Source of the DNA: Calothrix sp. MO_167.B12
GTDB lineage: Bacteria; Cyanobacteriota; Cyanobacteriia; Cyanobacteriales; Nostocaceae
NCBI GenBank assembly: GCA_030066045.1
Contig: JASJCJ010000059.1
Span: 1 to 46,942, forward strand
Length of the DNA: 46,942 bases
Direction of reading: 5' to 3'
Shown: piece by piece, positions 1 to 8,887 of the stretch
How the letters are laid out: each line of letters opens with the position of its first letter
Numbering within the stretch: position 1 is the stretch's first letter
Position numbers and translations under genes: made by a program
The notes under the pieces: model-generated
Seen by the model: only the letters and a program-made list of their open reading frames with translations
Databases searched by the model: none
Told to the model about the DNA's origin: nothing

Positions 1-228
1 ACCATCCAACATTTTGAAACCACCCTTGGTCTTTTCTTTTAACAGTAAATCAATGGTATCTGGATTTGGTCGATTGTTAATTTTCTGTTCTGAACACAGC
101 ACAAAACCCCACGGCATGGTATAGCTAGGTATCTGACTACTATAAGATTGACAATGGGGAAATACTGTCTGCAAAGTCCTTACCAAGCGGGTGTGATATT
201 GCAATAATGGTGGGGATATAGGACCAGC
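1..228 (-). pseudogene. Inverted partial copy of spermidine synthase gene, open at window edge
   Basis: Read on the minus strand this segment is open for all 76 codons and encodes almost the same protein stretch as 305-532 on the plus strand. I count six base differences between the copies. Five are synonymous and one changes Cys to Ser (plus-strand copy TGT, this copy AGT). A freshly made artefact would be identical, and random decay would not favour silent changes, so this copy seems to come from a functional allele or paralogue. It starts at the window edge, so the rest of this copy cannot be seen. It may belong to a second gene facing the other way, or to a mis-joined contig end. Confidence 0.6.
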
Positions 229-532
229 ATTAAAACTGTTTACCAAGGAATACTTTGAAAAAATTCATCAAATCCTTTCTCCTCAAGGATTTTTAGCTGT
301 TCAAGCTGGTCCTATATCCCCACCATTATTGCAATATCACACCCGCTTGGTAAGGACTTTGCAGACAGTATTTCCCCATTGTCAATCATATTGTAGTCAG
401 ATCCCTAGTTATACTATGCCGTGGGGTTTTGTGCTGTGTTCGGAACAGAAAATTAACAATCGACCAAATCCAGATACCATTGATTTACTGTTAAAAGAAA
501 AGACCAAGGGTGGTTTCAAAATGTTGGATGGT
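1..532. repeat. 228-bp imperfect inverted repeat with 76-bp spacer
   Basis: The left arm 1-228 and the right arm 305-532 are reverse complements with six mismatches by eye. The inner ends of both arms are an 8-base inverted repeat, GGACCAGC at 221-228 and GCTGGTCC at 305-312. Both octamers belong to the native gene, where they encode GPA and AGP. A template switch between such short inverted repeats would give this structure. Confidence 0.8.
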
Positions 533-673
533 TCTGCATTACTAGGCTTACTCCAATTACCCCTATATGTGCGTCAAGCCATCGCAGAGGAAACCCAGGT
601 TTATACATTGGCAAAGCCTCCTGATGTCTTTTCTAATAATGGTTGTCTGAGTGGTAAATTAGGGAAGCAATAG
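221..673 (+). CDS. speE: Spermidine synthase (polyamine aminopropyltransferase), C-terminal part
   Basis: The open frame from the GGA codon at 221 reads GPALKLFTKEYF, then a QAGP motif near 303-313, and continues to a TAG at 671. The GPALxL(F/Y)Txx(F/Y)Y and QxGP motifs are typical of the C-terminal half of spermidine synthase, which transfers an aminopropyl group from decarboxylated S-adenosylmethionine to putrescine. The N-terminal Rossmann part with its nucleotide-binding motif is missing, because sequence upstream of about 221 is replaced by an inverted copy of 305-532. As it stands the gene is broken; a full copy may exist beyond the window or in a correctly assembled contig. The family call is fairly sure; whether the break is real is not. 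Confidence 0.65.
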   Translation, partial: GPALKLFTKEYFEKIHQILSPQGFLAVQAGPISPPLLQYHTRLVRTLQTVFPHCQSYCSQIPSYTMPWGFVLCSEQKINNRPNPDTIDLLLKEKTKGGFKMLDGSALLGLLQLPLYVRQAIAEETQVYTLAKPPDVFSNNGCLSGKLGKQ

Positions 674-676
674 GCT

Positions 677-789
677 TACTCCTATCCCACCCAAAGATTA
701 CTAATGACAAAACCGTTCCAGGCGCAGAAAACACAGAGGATAGAGAGGTGTAGAAGATAGGTAATCTTACACCACCGAAGGGATTAACC
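677..789. repeat. Dispersed intergenic repeat, copy 1
   Basis: This stretch follows the speE stop closely and matches 10402-10514, the spacer before mrpC, at roughly four of five positions. Both copies begin with TTACTCCTATCCC and carry a short inverted pair, AGATTAC and GTAATCT, about 60 bases apart. No reading frame is shared. It looks like a small non-coding dispersed repeat of cyanobacterial intergenic regions. Confidence 0.6.
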
Positions 790-901
790 AACTTTGGAGG
801 TTAAATTCCCCTACTTCTACAAGCAGCACGTTTTGCGTCGGGTTAAAATCCCTGTTGTAAAACACAATTCGCTCATTCTAAATTCTAAATTCTACATTCT
901 T

Positions 902-2380
902 TTAATAACCAGATGGAGGTTGAAAACCACCAATAATTTGACTTAATTGTTCTGCTATGGCTAATAGTTCCATTTCTCCCCATCTGTGACCTACAATTTG
1001 CATACCTATGGGTAAGCCATTTTCAGTTTGCCCTATGGGGATAACTACCACAGGATGTCCGGTGAGGGCAAAGGGAATGGTGTAAGCTCCGGATGCCATA
1101 GTATAAGGGATTTTTTTCCCTTCCACATCTACGGGTGTTCCCATGAGACGATGGGTAAATGCAGGAGTCATAGCCACGGGACATAATAGTGCATCCCACG
1201 GTTCTAAGGCTACATCCATTTGGGCAATCAGGAAATCTCGTTCTGTTAAAGCTGCAAAATAGCCTTTCAAGTTTTGATTTAAGGATACGGAGAAAATAGT
1301 ACCAGGAAAATTCACCAGTTTTCTCAGCCAGGGATCTCCTTGGGTGGCTTCACGCCACAGAAAGGGTATGGTTTTCCGTACCGCAGCAATATTTATTGGT
1401 TGTGAATAAATCATGTTGTAGGATACTACAGCGCAGTATACTTGCCAAGCAGCCACAAAATCAAATTGAGGAACCCACCGTTCCACTTGACCTACCACAT
1501 TTGCGATCGCACCTGCAACCCCTCCAATTGCAGATTTTATTTCTGAAGCTACTGAAAAGGGGGGAAATTCATCTGTCCAAGCAATCCGTATATTCTCCCA
1601 ACTTTTATAAATTGGTGTGTCAAGGGACACTGGTGGAATATCTGGTTGACGGCGGTCTGCTCCAGCAATCAGTTGTAAACACAGCCGTAAATCTGCCACA
1701 GAACGCGCCATCGGACCAATTGTCAGCATTTGACGGATACACTTGGGCATTCCTGGGACTTCCGGTATATGTCCCGTTGTGGGTATGCGGCGATCGCTTG
1801 GTTTTAAACTAAAGATACCACAAAAATGGGCAGGCTGACGCACTGAACCGGCAATATCATCACCCAAATCTAAGGGGGATAAACCAGCTGCTACAGCAGC
1901 TGCACTACCGCTAGAGCTACCTCCAGGAGTACGACCGAGATTCCACGGATTATTGACGCGGGGAAATAGACTATTTATACCTTGCCAATCTCCTGCTAAT
2001 TCCGCCAAATTGGTTTTTCCCATAATCACCGCCCCCGCACCCCGCAAACGCGCCACCACCGTTGCATCTTGCTTGGGAACATAATTTTCCAGGGGTTTAT
2101 AACCAGCGGTGGTAAGTAATCCCTCTGTTGACAACACATCTTTAATGGTGATGGGTACTCCATGTAAAATACCCCAGTTTTCACCTCGTGCTAAGGCTAC
2201 ATCCGCCTGTTGAGCCAGTTCAAGGGCGCGTTCTGTATCTAAAGTACAAATGGCATTGAGCTTGGAGTTATGAGCCGCAATTTGTGTCAGATAGGCTTCT
2301 AGCACTTCCACAGATGAAACAGTGCGCTGGCGGATCATTTGTGCTAGCTGATGAGCAGGCAAAAAAACTAGGCGTTGCAT
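902..2380 (-). CDS. Amidase-signature family hydrolase
   Basis: This 492-residue protein belongs to the amidase signature family (GatA, FAAH and aryl amidases), which hydrolyses amide bonds with a Ser-cisSer-Lys triad. Lys80 lies in PITIKDV. The glycine/serine loop TPGGSSSGSA gives cis-Ser155. GDDIAGSVRQPA gives nucleophile Ser179, exactly 24 residues further on, as in FAAH. The usual GTD before the nucleophile is GDD here. It stands alone rather than beside gatB or gatC, so it need not be the tRNA amidotransferase subunit. The substrate is unknown. It is transcribed away from the glcE/glcF pair, with about 230 bases between the starts. Confidence 0.85.
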   Translation of the reverse strand: MQRLVFLPAHQLAQMIRQRTVSSVEVLEAYLTQIAAHNSKLNAICTLDTERALELAQQADVALARGENWGILHGVPITIKDVLSTEGLLTTAGYKPLENYVPKQDATVVARLRGAGAVIMGKTNLAELAGDWQGINSLFPRVNNPWNLGRTPGGSSSGSAAAVAAGLSPLDLGDDIAGSVRQPAHFCGIFSLKPSDRRIPTTGHIPEVPGMPKCIRQMLTIGPMARSVADLRLCLQLIAGADRRQPDIPPVSLDTPIYKSWENIRIAWTDEFPPFSVASEIKSAIGGVAGAIANVVGQVERWVPQFDFVAAWQVYCAVVSYNMIYSQPINIAAVRKTIPFLWREATQGDPWLRKLVNFPGTIFSVSLNQNLKGYFAALTERDFLIAQMDVALEPWDALLCPVAMTPAFTHRLMGTPVDVEGKKIPYTMASGAYTIPFALTGHPVVVIPIGQTENGLPIGMQIVGHRWGEMELLAIAEQLSQIIGGFQPPSGY

Positions 2381-2637
2381 ATTTGCGGGATGGGATGATT
2401 TTCTTTTATCTTTCTATCAGAAAATCCTTTCTTAGCGTCCTTTGCGTCTTTGCGGTTCATTACTTCATCCCTCTATTGTGCAACGCCAAAAACTAAGTCA
2501 TTCACAGCTTTGCCTCTAAGGTCTAAGCTTGTAAGACATCATACCAATTCATGTGGCATAAGAATTTATGAGCCACAGATGATAATCCTGTCAAATAAAC
2601 CAGTAAATTGTTATATGGGGAATCAATAATTAAACTG

Positions 2638-3921
2638 ATGAAAGCGATCGCATCTTATATGGTATCCATAGTTGGGGAAGACAACGCTGTTGACTGGGAG
2701 AATATCACACCCAGTATGCAAACAGCTATTGTAGGTGCAGTATCGCCAGGAATGACACCCAATTGTATTGTCTACCCCCGCACTCAAGCAGAACTAAGCG
2801 TAGTTGTTACAGAAGCTTACCGCAACCAATGGCGGGTTTTAATTTGTGGTAGGGGGAGTAAACTCCACTGGGGTGGTTTAGCCCCAGGGGTGGATGTGGT
2901 AATTAGTACAACACGCCTGAATCAAATTATCGATCATGCCGTGGGTGATTTGACTGTTACCGTGGAAGCAGGGATGAAATTTGCAGAACTGCAACAGATT
3001 TTAGCTGAAGATAACCAATTTCTTGCCCTTGACCCTACATACCCAGATAATGCCACCATTGGCGGTGTAATTGCTACCGCTGACACTGGTTCCCTAAGGC
3101 AACGTTACGGCAGTGTACGGGACCAAATACTAGGTATTACCTTCATTCGCAGCGACGGAGAAATAGTCAAAGCCGGGGGGAGGGTAGTCAAAAATGTTGC
3201 CGGCTACGATTTGATGAAACTATTTACTGGTTCTTATGGTACATTAGGAGCGATCGCTCAAGTTACATTTCGTCTTTATCCTATCCCCCCAGCCTCCCAA
3301 ACCATAGTCTTAACCGGCGATGTAGCAGCCATCTCCCAAGCAGCCCATATTCTCCGTAGTTCAGCCCTGACTCCCACCCAAGCTGATTTAATCTCCGAGC
3401 AGTTAGTATCTAGTTTAGATGTAGGTAAGGGATTAGGTTTAATGGTGCGTTTTCAAACAATCCCTGAAAGTGTTAGCGAACAATCAAAACAATTATTGAA
3501 TCTAGGGGAAAAATTAGGTTTAAATAGTCAAATTCATACAGGCTCAGACGAAGCAAACTTATGGCAAAGATTGCGAGAATCAATCCATAATATGGCTCAA
3601 GAGTCTGCAATTACCTGCAAAATAGGAGTATTACCCACTGCGGTAACAAAGGTTTTAACCCAAGGAGAAATGGGGATGATTCACATTGCTAGTGGTTTGG
3701 GTATGTTGCGGTTTGAGAATGAACAAGGTGTATTAGATATGCGAACTATCTGTGAAAATCAAGGAGGTTTCTTAAGTATTCTCTCAGCACCAACCCATGT
3801 AAAAGAGAAAATAGATATTTGGGGCTACACCGGCAATGCTTTATCCTTAATGCAGGGAATAAAACAGCAATTTGACAGTAAAAATATTTTCAGCCCTGGG
3901 CGTTTTGTCAGTGGAATTTAG
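2638..3921 (+). CDS. glcE: Glycolate dehydrogenase FAD-binding subunit GlcE
   Basis: The product is an FAD-linked oxidase of the glycolate dehydrogenase complex, which oxidises photorespiratory 2-phosphoglycolate-derived glycolate to glyoxylate. The FAD-binding fold shows in GRGSKLHWGG, TIGGVIATADTGSLRQRYG and GGRVVKNVAGYDLMKLFTGSYGTLG, the last being characteristic of GlcE. At about 427 residues it fits the short GlcE type rather than the longer GlcD. I chose ATG 2638; an upstream TTG at 2608 and an ATG at 2659 are also possible, and none has a strong Shine-Dalgarno sequence. glcF follows after about 100 bases in the same direction. glcD is not in the window. Confidence 0.85.
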   Translation: MKAIASYMVSIVGEDNAVDWENITPSMQTAIVGAVSPGMTPNCIVYPRTQAELSVVVTEAYRNQWRVLICGRGSKLHWGGLAPGVDVVISTTRLNQIIDHAVGDLTVTVEAGMKFAELQQILAEDNQFLALDPTYPDNATIGGVIATADTGSLRQRYGSVRDQILGITFIRSDGEIVKAGGRVVKNVAGYDLMKLFTGSYGTLGAIAQVTFRLYPIPPASQTIVLTGDVAAISQAAHILRSSALTPTQADLISEQLVSSLDVGKGLGLMVRFQTIPESVSEQSKQLLNLGEKLGLNSQIHTGSDEANLWQRLRESIHNMAQESAITCKIGVLPTAVTKVLTQGEMGMIHIASGLGMLRFENEQGVLDMRTICENQGGFLSILSAPTHVKEKIDIWGYTGNALSLMQGIKQQFDSKNIFSPGRFVSGI

Positions 3922-4029
3922 GTTTAAAAGTATCTTCCTTGCATCGCAAAATTTTTTGTAACCCACCTATGCCCACCTTACCCAGATTGATAATATGCAA
4001 GATATGTGTTTCAAAGCATTAAAATAACC

Positions 4030-5382
4030 ATGAAAACTTCAGATAATAAGGTTAATCAAACAGCTAGTATAAAAAATCTCCAAGGCTTTGATAATAACCA
4101 TCCACCAGATCCCAAATTAATTGATAGTTGCGTTCACTGTGGATTTTGTCTTTCCACCTGTCCTAGCTATAGAGTCATTGGCAAAGAAATGGATTCACCC
4201 AGAGGCAGAATCTATTTAATGGATGCCATCAACGAAGGAGAAATAGCTTTAAATCAAGCCACAGTACAACATTTTGATTCCTGTTTGGGTTGTCTGGCTT
4301 GCGTCACCACTTGCCCCTCTGGGGTGGAATATGACAAATTAATTGCTGCTACCCGCCATCAAGTAACTCGCAATTATCCCCGCAGTTGGGGAGATACAAT
4401 CATCCGTAAACTGATATTTTCCCTCTTCCCCTATCCCCATAGGTTGAGAATGCTCCTCTTTCCCTTATTGATTTATCAAAAATTAGGTTTCTCTAAATTT
4501 GTTCGCGCTACCGGATTACTCAACAATATATCTCCCCGCTTGGCAGCAATGGAATCAATTCTGCCAGAAATTAACCTCCAATCCTTCCAAGGTAATTTAC
4601 CAGATGTAATTCCTGCACAAGGGAAGAAACGCTATCGGGTGGGAGTGATTTTAGGATGCGTACAAAGGTTGTTTTTCTCGCCTGTAAATGAAGCTACTGT
4701 GAGAGTTTTAACAGATAATGGTTGTGAGGTGGTAATTCCCAAATCTCAAGGCTGTTGTGCGGCACTTCCAGAACATCAGGGACAAACCGAACAAGCACAA
4801 GCCTTAGCCAGGCAGATGATTGATAGTTTTGCAGGGACTGGTGTTGATTATGTGATTATCAACGCAGCTGGCTGTGGTCATACTTTGAAAGAATACGGTC
4901 ATATTTTAGCAGATGACCCAGAATATCGGGATAAGGCGAAAGCATTTGCAGCCAAAGTTAGGGATGCACAGGAATTTTTAGTAGATGTTGGGGTAACAGC
5001 AAAATTATCACCCTTAGCTGATAAACCATTGAATTTAGTTTATCAAGATGCTTGTCATTTATTGCACGGACAAAAGATTAGTGTGCAACCCCGTCAGTTA
5101 TTAAAACAAATTCCCGGGGTGAATTTAAAAGAACCCTTGGATGCAGCAATTTGTTGTGGTAGTGCGGGGGTTTATAATATGTTGCAACCGGAAGTTGCTG
5201 AAGAGTTAGGCAAACAGAAAGCACGGAACTTGTTAAATACTGGTGCGGATTTGATTGCTTCTCCCAATCCTGGTTGTAGTTTGCAGATTGGCAAGCATTT
5301 GCAAGGGAAGAAAATAGAAATTATGCATCCGATGGAGTTGTTGGATTATGCGATTCGTGGGGAGAAATTAGAGAATTTTTAA
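4030..5382 (+). CDS. glcF: Glycolate dehydrogenase iron-sulfur subunit GlcF
   Basis: GlcF carries electrons from the flavin subunits. Two 4Fe-4S ferredoxin-type motifs sit near the N-terminus: CVHCGFCLSTCP and CLGCLACVTTCP. Two CCG-type motifs of the heterodisulfide-reductase-like domain follow, around GCCAALPEHQG and CCGSAGVYN. The length of 450 residues fits the family. ATG 4030 is preferred over a GTG at 4006 because it is a stronger codon and the extra eight residues add nothing recognisable. It is probably co-transcribed with glcE. The pair serves photorespiration, which connects to the inorganic-carbon transport genes downstream. Confidence 0.9.
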   Translation: MKTSDNKVNQTASIKNLQGFDNNHPPDPKLIDSCVHCGFCLSTCPSYRVIGKEMDSPRGRIYLMDAINEGEIALNQATVQHFDSCLGCLACVTTCPSGVEYDKLIAATRHQVTRNYPRSWGDTIIRKLIFSLFPYPHRLRMLLFPLLIYQKLGFSKFVRATGLLNNISPRLAAMESILPEINLQSFQGNLPDVIPAQGKKRYRVGVILGCVQRLFFSPVNEATVRVLTDNGCEVVIPKSQGCCAALPEHQGQTEQAQALARQMIDSFAGTGVDYVIINAAGCGHTLKEYGHILADDPEYRDKAKAFAAKVRDAQEFLVDVGVTAKLSPLADKPLNLVYQDACHLLHGQKISVQPRQLLKQIPGVNLKEPLDAAICCGSAGVYNMLQPEVAEELGKQKARNLLNTGADLIASPNPGCSLQIGKHLQGKKIEIMHPMELLDYAIRGEKLENF

Positions 5383-5653
5383 GACTATTACCGCTACGGG
5401 TCAGTCAAAAGTCAAAAGTATTGCGTTCTCTAGCTTTGACGTTTTATAAACCGTTGCTGTATTTCCGCCGACTTGTACTATTCAGATCCCCGACTTCTCA
5501 CAGGATACCACTGGCGAATCAGGGGTATCACCCTCTTTGGGGGGCAGGGGGAGGAAAAAACCAAGCCCAAATTATTCCAAGGGCTAATAATTCTAAATTC
5601 TAAATTCCCCTATGATATATAATACTGATGTATTGATTATTCCCCAATTAGTT

Positions 5654-6280
5654 ATGGTGCGAACAATACAAGCGCGGGATATCAGTCTTTACGAACTAAA
5701 AGAAAAATTTGGTTTACAATTGGTTACAAATGCTGATTTTTTTGCAGAATGGACAAATGATTTACCATCGTTGAGTGATGCAGAAAATTTATCCCTAGAA
5801 CGAATTAAAAGCAACTATTTAAATTTAACTCAACATCGTCCAATGTCAGAGGAAGCAGTGAAGATGGTAGTGCTGTCTCCATTGCTAGATTTAGCAGGTT
5901 TTTATCAACCACCATTTGAGATTGAAACTGAAAAATCTACTGAGATTTCTGCTGTAGATGACAGCATCATCCTCAAAGGTAATATTGATGTTTTAGTAAT
6001 TCAAAAACGTCTTTGGATACTAGTTATTGAATCTAAAAGCACTAAGTTTGATGTCTTAACTGCATTACCCCAAGCACTTGCTTATATGCTGGATACTCCC
6101 AATATTGAACAACCAACTTTTGGATTACTTCTCAACGGAAGAGAGTTTGTTTTTGTCAAGTTAGTTCAGCAAGAAAAGCCAAAATATGCTCGGTCCTATG
6201 CATTATCAATTGAACAGGATACGGAATTTCAACAGGTCCTAAGTGTCTTAAAACGCATTAGTCAACTAATTTTGTTGTAG
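5654..6280 (+). CDS. PD-(D/E)XK nuclease-like protein, HsdR N-terminal type
   Basis: About 208 residues. The region GNIDVLVIQKRLWILVIESKS has the arrangement of a PD-(D/E)XK nuclease core: an Asp, a hydrophobic strand, then ExK. It resembles the N-terminal nuclease domain of type I restriction R subunits, which also occurs alone in cyanobacteria. No helicase domain and no HsdM or HsdS neighbour is seen, so it is not a complete restriction system. ATG 5654 (MVRTIQARD) is the likely start; an in-frame ATG at 5612 would add 14 residues. Its function is unknown; DNA cleavage is inferred only from the motif. Confidence 0.6.
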   Translation: MVRTIQARDISLYELKEKFGLQLVTNADFFAEWTNDLPSLSDAENLSLERIKSNYLNLTQHRPMSEEAVKMVVLSPLLDLAGFYQPPFEIETEKSTEISAVDDSIILKGNIDVLVIQKRLWILVIESKSTKFDVLTALPQALAYMLDTPNIEQPTFGLLLNGREFVFVKLVQQEKPKYARSYALSIEQDTEFQQVLSVLKRISQLILL

Positions 6281-6705
6281 CCAATTAACTATTCACCACA
6301 CAAAACTGTAGATACAGATATGCTCAACGCCATACTATAATGGTAGACTAACTGCTGAAGCGATCGCATAATGAAAATCACAGCTACGACGCTATCTCTA
6401 TAAGTAAAAACTATACCTAATTATAAGAAATATTTTTAAGAAATTTTAATAGTTTGTTCAAGAACCATGATAATATTGGTTCAAAGACGTTCATCTATAC
6501 AATATATAATTTACATAGATAAAAATCTATGTATTGCATTTGTCTGGAAATAGGCGAATTCACTGCAAATCCCAGGAGAACTGGATGTAAATTCTTATTT
6601 TACATCTATAGAACAGAGTGATTTGATGCAGATTTGTGTATTCTACATTCATTCTGTTAAATTTGATACTCAATTAATTAACTCAACTAGGTAGGTGTTC
6701 TACCC
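6281..6705. other. bicA upstream region
   Basis: This is a 425-base AT-rich spacer before bicA with one HIP1 site near 6359. It holds a perfect 9-bp hairpin (listed separately) and a related sequence, TTACATCTATAG, near 6600. No reading frame or RNA gene was recognised. It is the likely promoter region of the carbon and sodium block. Confidence 0.5.
6512..6533. promoter_or_regulatory. Perfect inverted repeat upstream of bicA
   Basis: TACATAGAT at 6512-6520 and ATCTATGTA at 6525-6533 form a perfect 9-bp dyad around AAAA, about 170 bases before the bicA start. There is no T-run, so an operator is at least as likely as a terminator. The binding protein is unknown. Confidence 0.35.
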
Positions 6706-8421
6706 ATGCAACTTACCAATAAGATTCATTTTCGCAACTTACGCGGTGACATTTTCGGGGGTGTTACCGCAGCTGTTATTGCCTTGCCGATGGCCCTAGC
6801 CTTCGGTGTTGCCTCCGGTGCTGGTGCGGCAGCCGGTTTATGGGGAGCGGTTTTAGTCGGATTTTTTGCAGCTTTATTTGGTGGTACACCCACCTTGATT
6901 TCCGAGCCAACTGGTCCAATGACGGTAATTATGACGGCTGTCATTGCCAATTTAACAGCCAGCAATCCAGATAATGGTATGGCTATGGCATTTACCGTTG
7001 TCATGATGGCCGGAATTTTTCAAATTATTTTTGGAGCATTGCGCCTCGGTAAATATATCACAATGATGCCATATACCGTAATTTCGGGCTTTATGTCTGG
7101 TATCGGTATAATTCTGGCAATTTTGCAACTTGCCCCATTTTTAGGGCAAGCTAGTCCTAAGGGAGGGGTCATCGGCACACTCCAAGCCATACCAGAACTG
7201 CTGGCTAACATTCAACCAATAGAAACATTGTTAGCAGCAATCACAGTGGCAATCATTTGGTTCATGCCCTCGAAGTTCAAGCGGATTGTACCTCCCCAGT
7301 TGATTGCACTGATTGCCGGTACAGTTTTGTCCTTAGTATTATTCCAAGGGGTAGAAATTCGGCGAATTGGAGAAATTTCCGCCAGCTTACCCACCATGCA
7401 GTTGCCAACCTTTGAGGTTAGTCAACTTCGGCTGATGTTTGTAGATGCGGCTGTGCTGGGTATGTTGGGTTGTATTGATGCTCTACTAACATCAGTAGTT
7501 GCAGATAGTTTAACCCGTACAGAGCATAATTCCAATAAAGAGTTAATTGGGCAAGGGTTAGGCAACTTAATGTCTGGCTTGTTTGGGGGTATTGCCGGTG
7601 CTGGAGCCACCATGGGAACGGTTGTGAATATTCAAGCCGGTGGCAGAACAGCATTATCTGGTTTGACCCGTGCTTTTGTATTGCTAATTGTGATTTTAGG
7701 GGCAGCGAAGTTAGCAGCTACCATTCCCCTGGCAGTGTTAGCAGGGATTGCCCTGAAAGTGGGGATAGACATTATTGATTGGGACTTCTTAAAGCGAGCT
7801 CATAAGATTTCCCTTAAGGGTGCCCTGATTATGTATGGGGTGATTCTGCTCACCGTTCTGGTGGACTTGATTGTAGCTGTGGGTGTAGGCGTTTTTGTCG
7901 CCAACATTCTGACAATTGATCGCATGAGCCAGTTGCGCTCAGAATCTGTTAAAGCTATTACCGATGCAGATGACGCTATCCATTTGAATGCCGATGAAAA
8001 ACGCTGGCTTGATGAAGGGAATGGTCGCGTTTTGCTATTCCAATTAAGTGGTCCAATGATTTTTGGAGTTGCCAAGGCTATCTCCCGTGAACATAATGCC
8101 ATTGGAGAATGTGGTGCCATAGTTTTTGACATTAGCAATGTCCCCCATATGGGTGTGACAGCCTCTTTAGCTTTAGAAAACGCTATTGAGGAAGCGGTTG
8201 AGAATGGTCGTCATGTTTTTCTCGTGGGAGCAGCTGGACAAACCAAGCGTCGTCTAGAAAAGCTAAAAGTCTTCAACTTTATTCCGCCTCAAAACCTTTA
8301 CATGATTCGTGAAGAAGCACTGAAGGATGCGGTAAATGCTGTGTTCTCGGGAAAACATGAGCCATCAAATGAGCCATCAAATGGACCAATTTCTGATTTC
8401 GGAGCATCACTCAATAATTAG
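6706..8421 (+). CDS. bicA: BicA-type SulP sodium-dependent bicarbonate transporter
   Basis: This 571-residue SulP protein takes up HCO3- with Na+ across the plasma membrane to feed the CO2-concentrating mechanism. Hydrophobic segments fill residues about 15-410 and a cytoplasmic STAS domain covers about 436-550. SEPTGPMT puts a threonine at position 69, and MLGCIDALLTSVVAD puts Asp258 and Thr262 at positions that I recall from the published BicA structure as part of the substrate and Na+ site. The match in numbering argues for BicA rather than a generic sulfate permease. A GGTAGGT sequence precedes ATG 6706. The genes that follow are Na+/H+ antiporters, which suits a Na+ symporter. Confidence 0.9.
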   Translation: MQLTNKIHFRNLRGDIFGGVTAAVIALPMALAFGVASGAGAAAGLWGAVLVGFFAALFGGTPTLISEPTGPMTVIMTAVIANLTASNPDNGMAMAFTVVMMAGIFQIIFGALRLGKYITMMPYTVISGFMSGIGIILAILQLAPFLGQASPKGGVIGTLQAIPELLANIQPIETLLAAITVAIIWFMPSKFKRIVPPQLIALIAGTVLSLVLFQGVEIRRIGEISASLPTMQLPTFEVSQLRLMFVDAAVLGMLGCIDALLTSVVADSLTRTEHNSNKELIGQGLGNLMSGLFGGIAGAGATMGTVVNIQAGGRTALSGLTRAFVLLIVILGAAKLAATIPLAVLAGIALKVGIDIIDWDFLKRAHKISLKGALIMYGVILLTVLVDLIVAVGVGVFVANILTIDRMSQLRSESVKAITDADDAIHLNADEKRWLDEGNGRVLLFQLSGPMIFGVAKAISREHNAIGECGAIVFDISNVPHMGVTASLALENAIEEAVENGRHVFLVGAAGQTKRRLEKLKVFNFIPPQNLYMIREEALKDAVNAVFSGKHEPSNEPSNGPISDFGASLNN

Positions 8422-8443
8422 GATTTAGAGAAGGGAATTAACT

Positions 8444-8686
8444 ATGCAATGGTTAATATTACTGACAGCCGCATTAGTCTTGGCAACCCTTGGTAAGTAT
8501 GTGAAACCAATTGATGAGGTATACGCCATAGCTGCTTACGGTACTGGTTTCTTAATTGGCTTGTGGGGATTTGTAGTTGCTCCCATTTCTGTTCAAGTCA
8601 TACTTGGTATGCTGGTATTTGGCTGGTTGCAAGTTATTTCCCTCCATTCTAAGTTACTTGATTTCACCACACTGACCAAACAGTAA
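8444..8686 (+). CDS. Small two-helix membrane protein next to bicA
   Basis: This 80-residue hydrophobic protein has segments at about residues 3-17 and 28-65, probably two or three membrane passes. A GAAGGGA sequence precedes the ATG with good spacing. It lies only 22 bases after bicA, so it is likely co-transcribed. I do not recognise a family. Its position suggests an accessory or stability role for BicA, but this is inference. Its last codons (TLTKQ and stop) lie in a 24-base stretch that reappears after mrpE at 12956-12979. Confidence 0.65.
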   Translation: MQWLILLTAALVLATLGKYVKPIDEVYAIAAYGTGFLIGLWGFVVAPISVQVILGMLVFGWLQVISLHSKLLDFTTLTKQ

Positions 8687-8852
8687 TTGGTATCAACTCC
8701 TTAGGGATAGGGAACAGGGAACAGTGAAGGTTTTCGCCTAGATCAAATGCCCAAATTCCATTAGTGGAGGTGGAAAAATTTTCCCCCTACTGTTGCCTCT
8801 CGATTTATCGGCACGCTGTTAGCGCAGCACAAGAGTGCAGGAGGCTAACTGA
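8673..8852. repeat. Duplicated spacer, copy before the nhaS3-like gene
   Basis: Two blocks here recur in the mrpE-mrpF spacer. 8673-8696 matches 12956-12979 with one mismatch, and 8819-8852 matches 13190-13223 with four transitions. GATTTATCG lies between the blocks in both copies. The order of blocks is kept, so a whole spacer was probably duplicated. Confidence 0.7.
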
Positions 8853-8887
8853 AATGATCTTACTTAACTGCTTTAGAGGATTTCTCT

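Noticed and set aside
5421-5603. 60-codon frame after glcF
   Set aside because: Covers repeat-like intergenic sequence and has no ribosome-binding site or known motif.
6726-8138. Several minus-strand frames inside bicA
   Set aside because: They are shadows of the strongly coding bicA frame and show no motif of their own.
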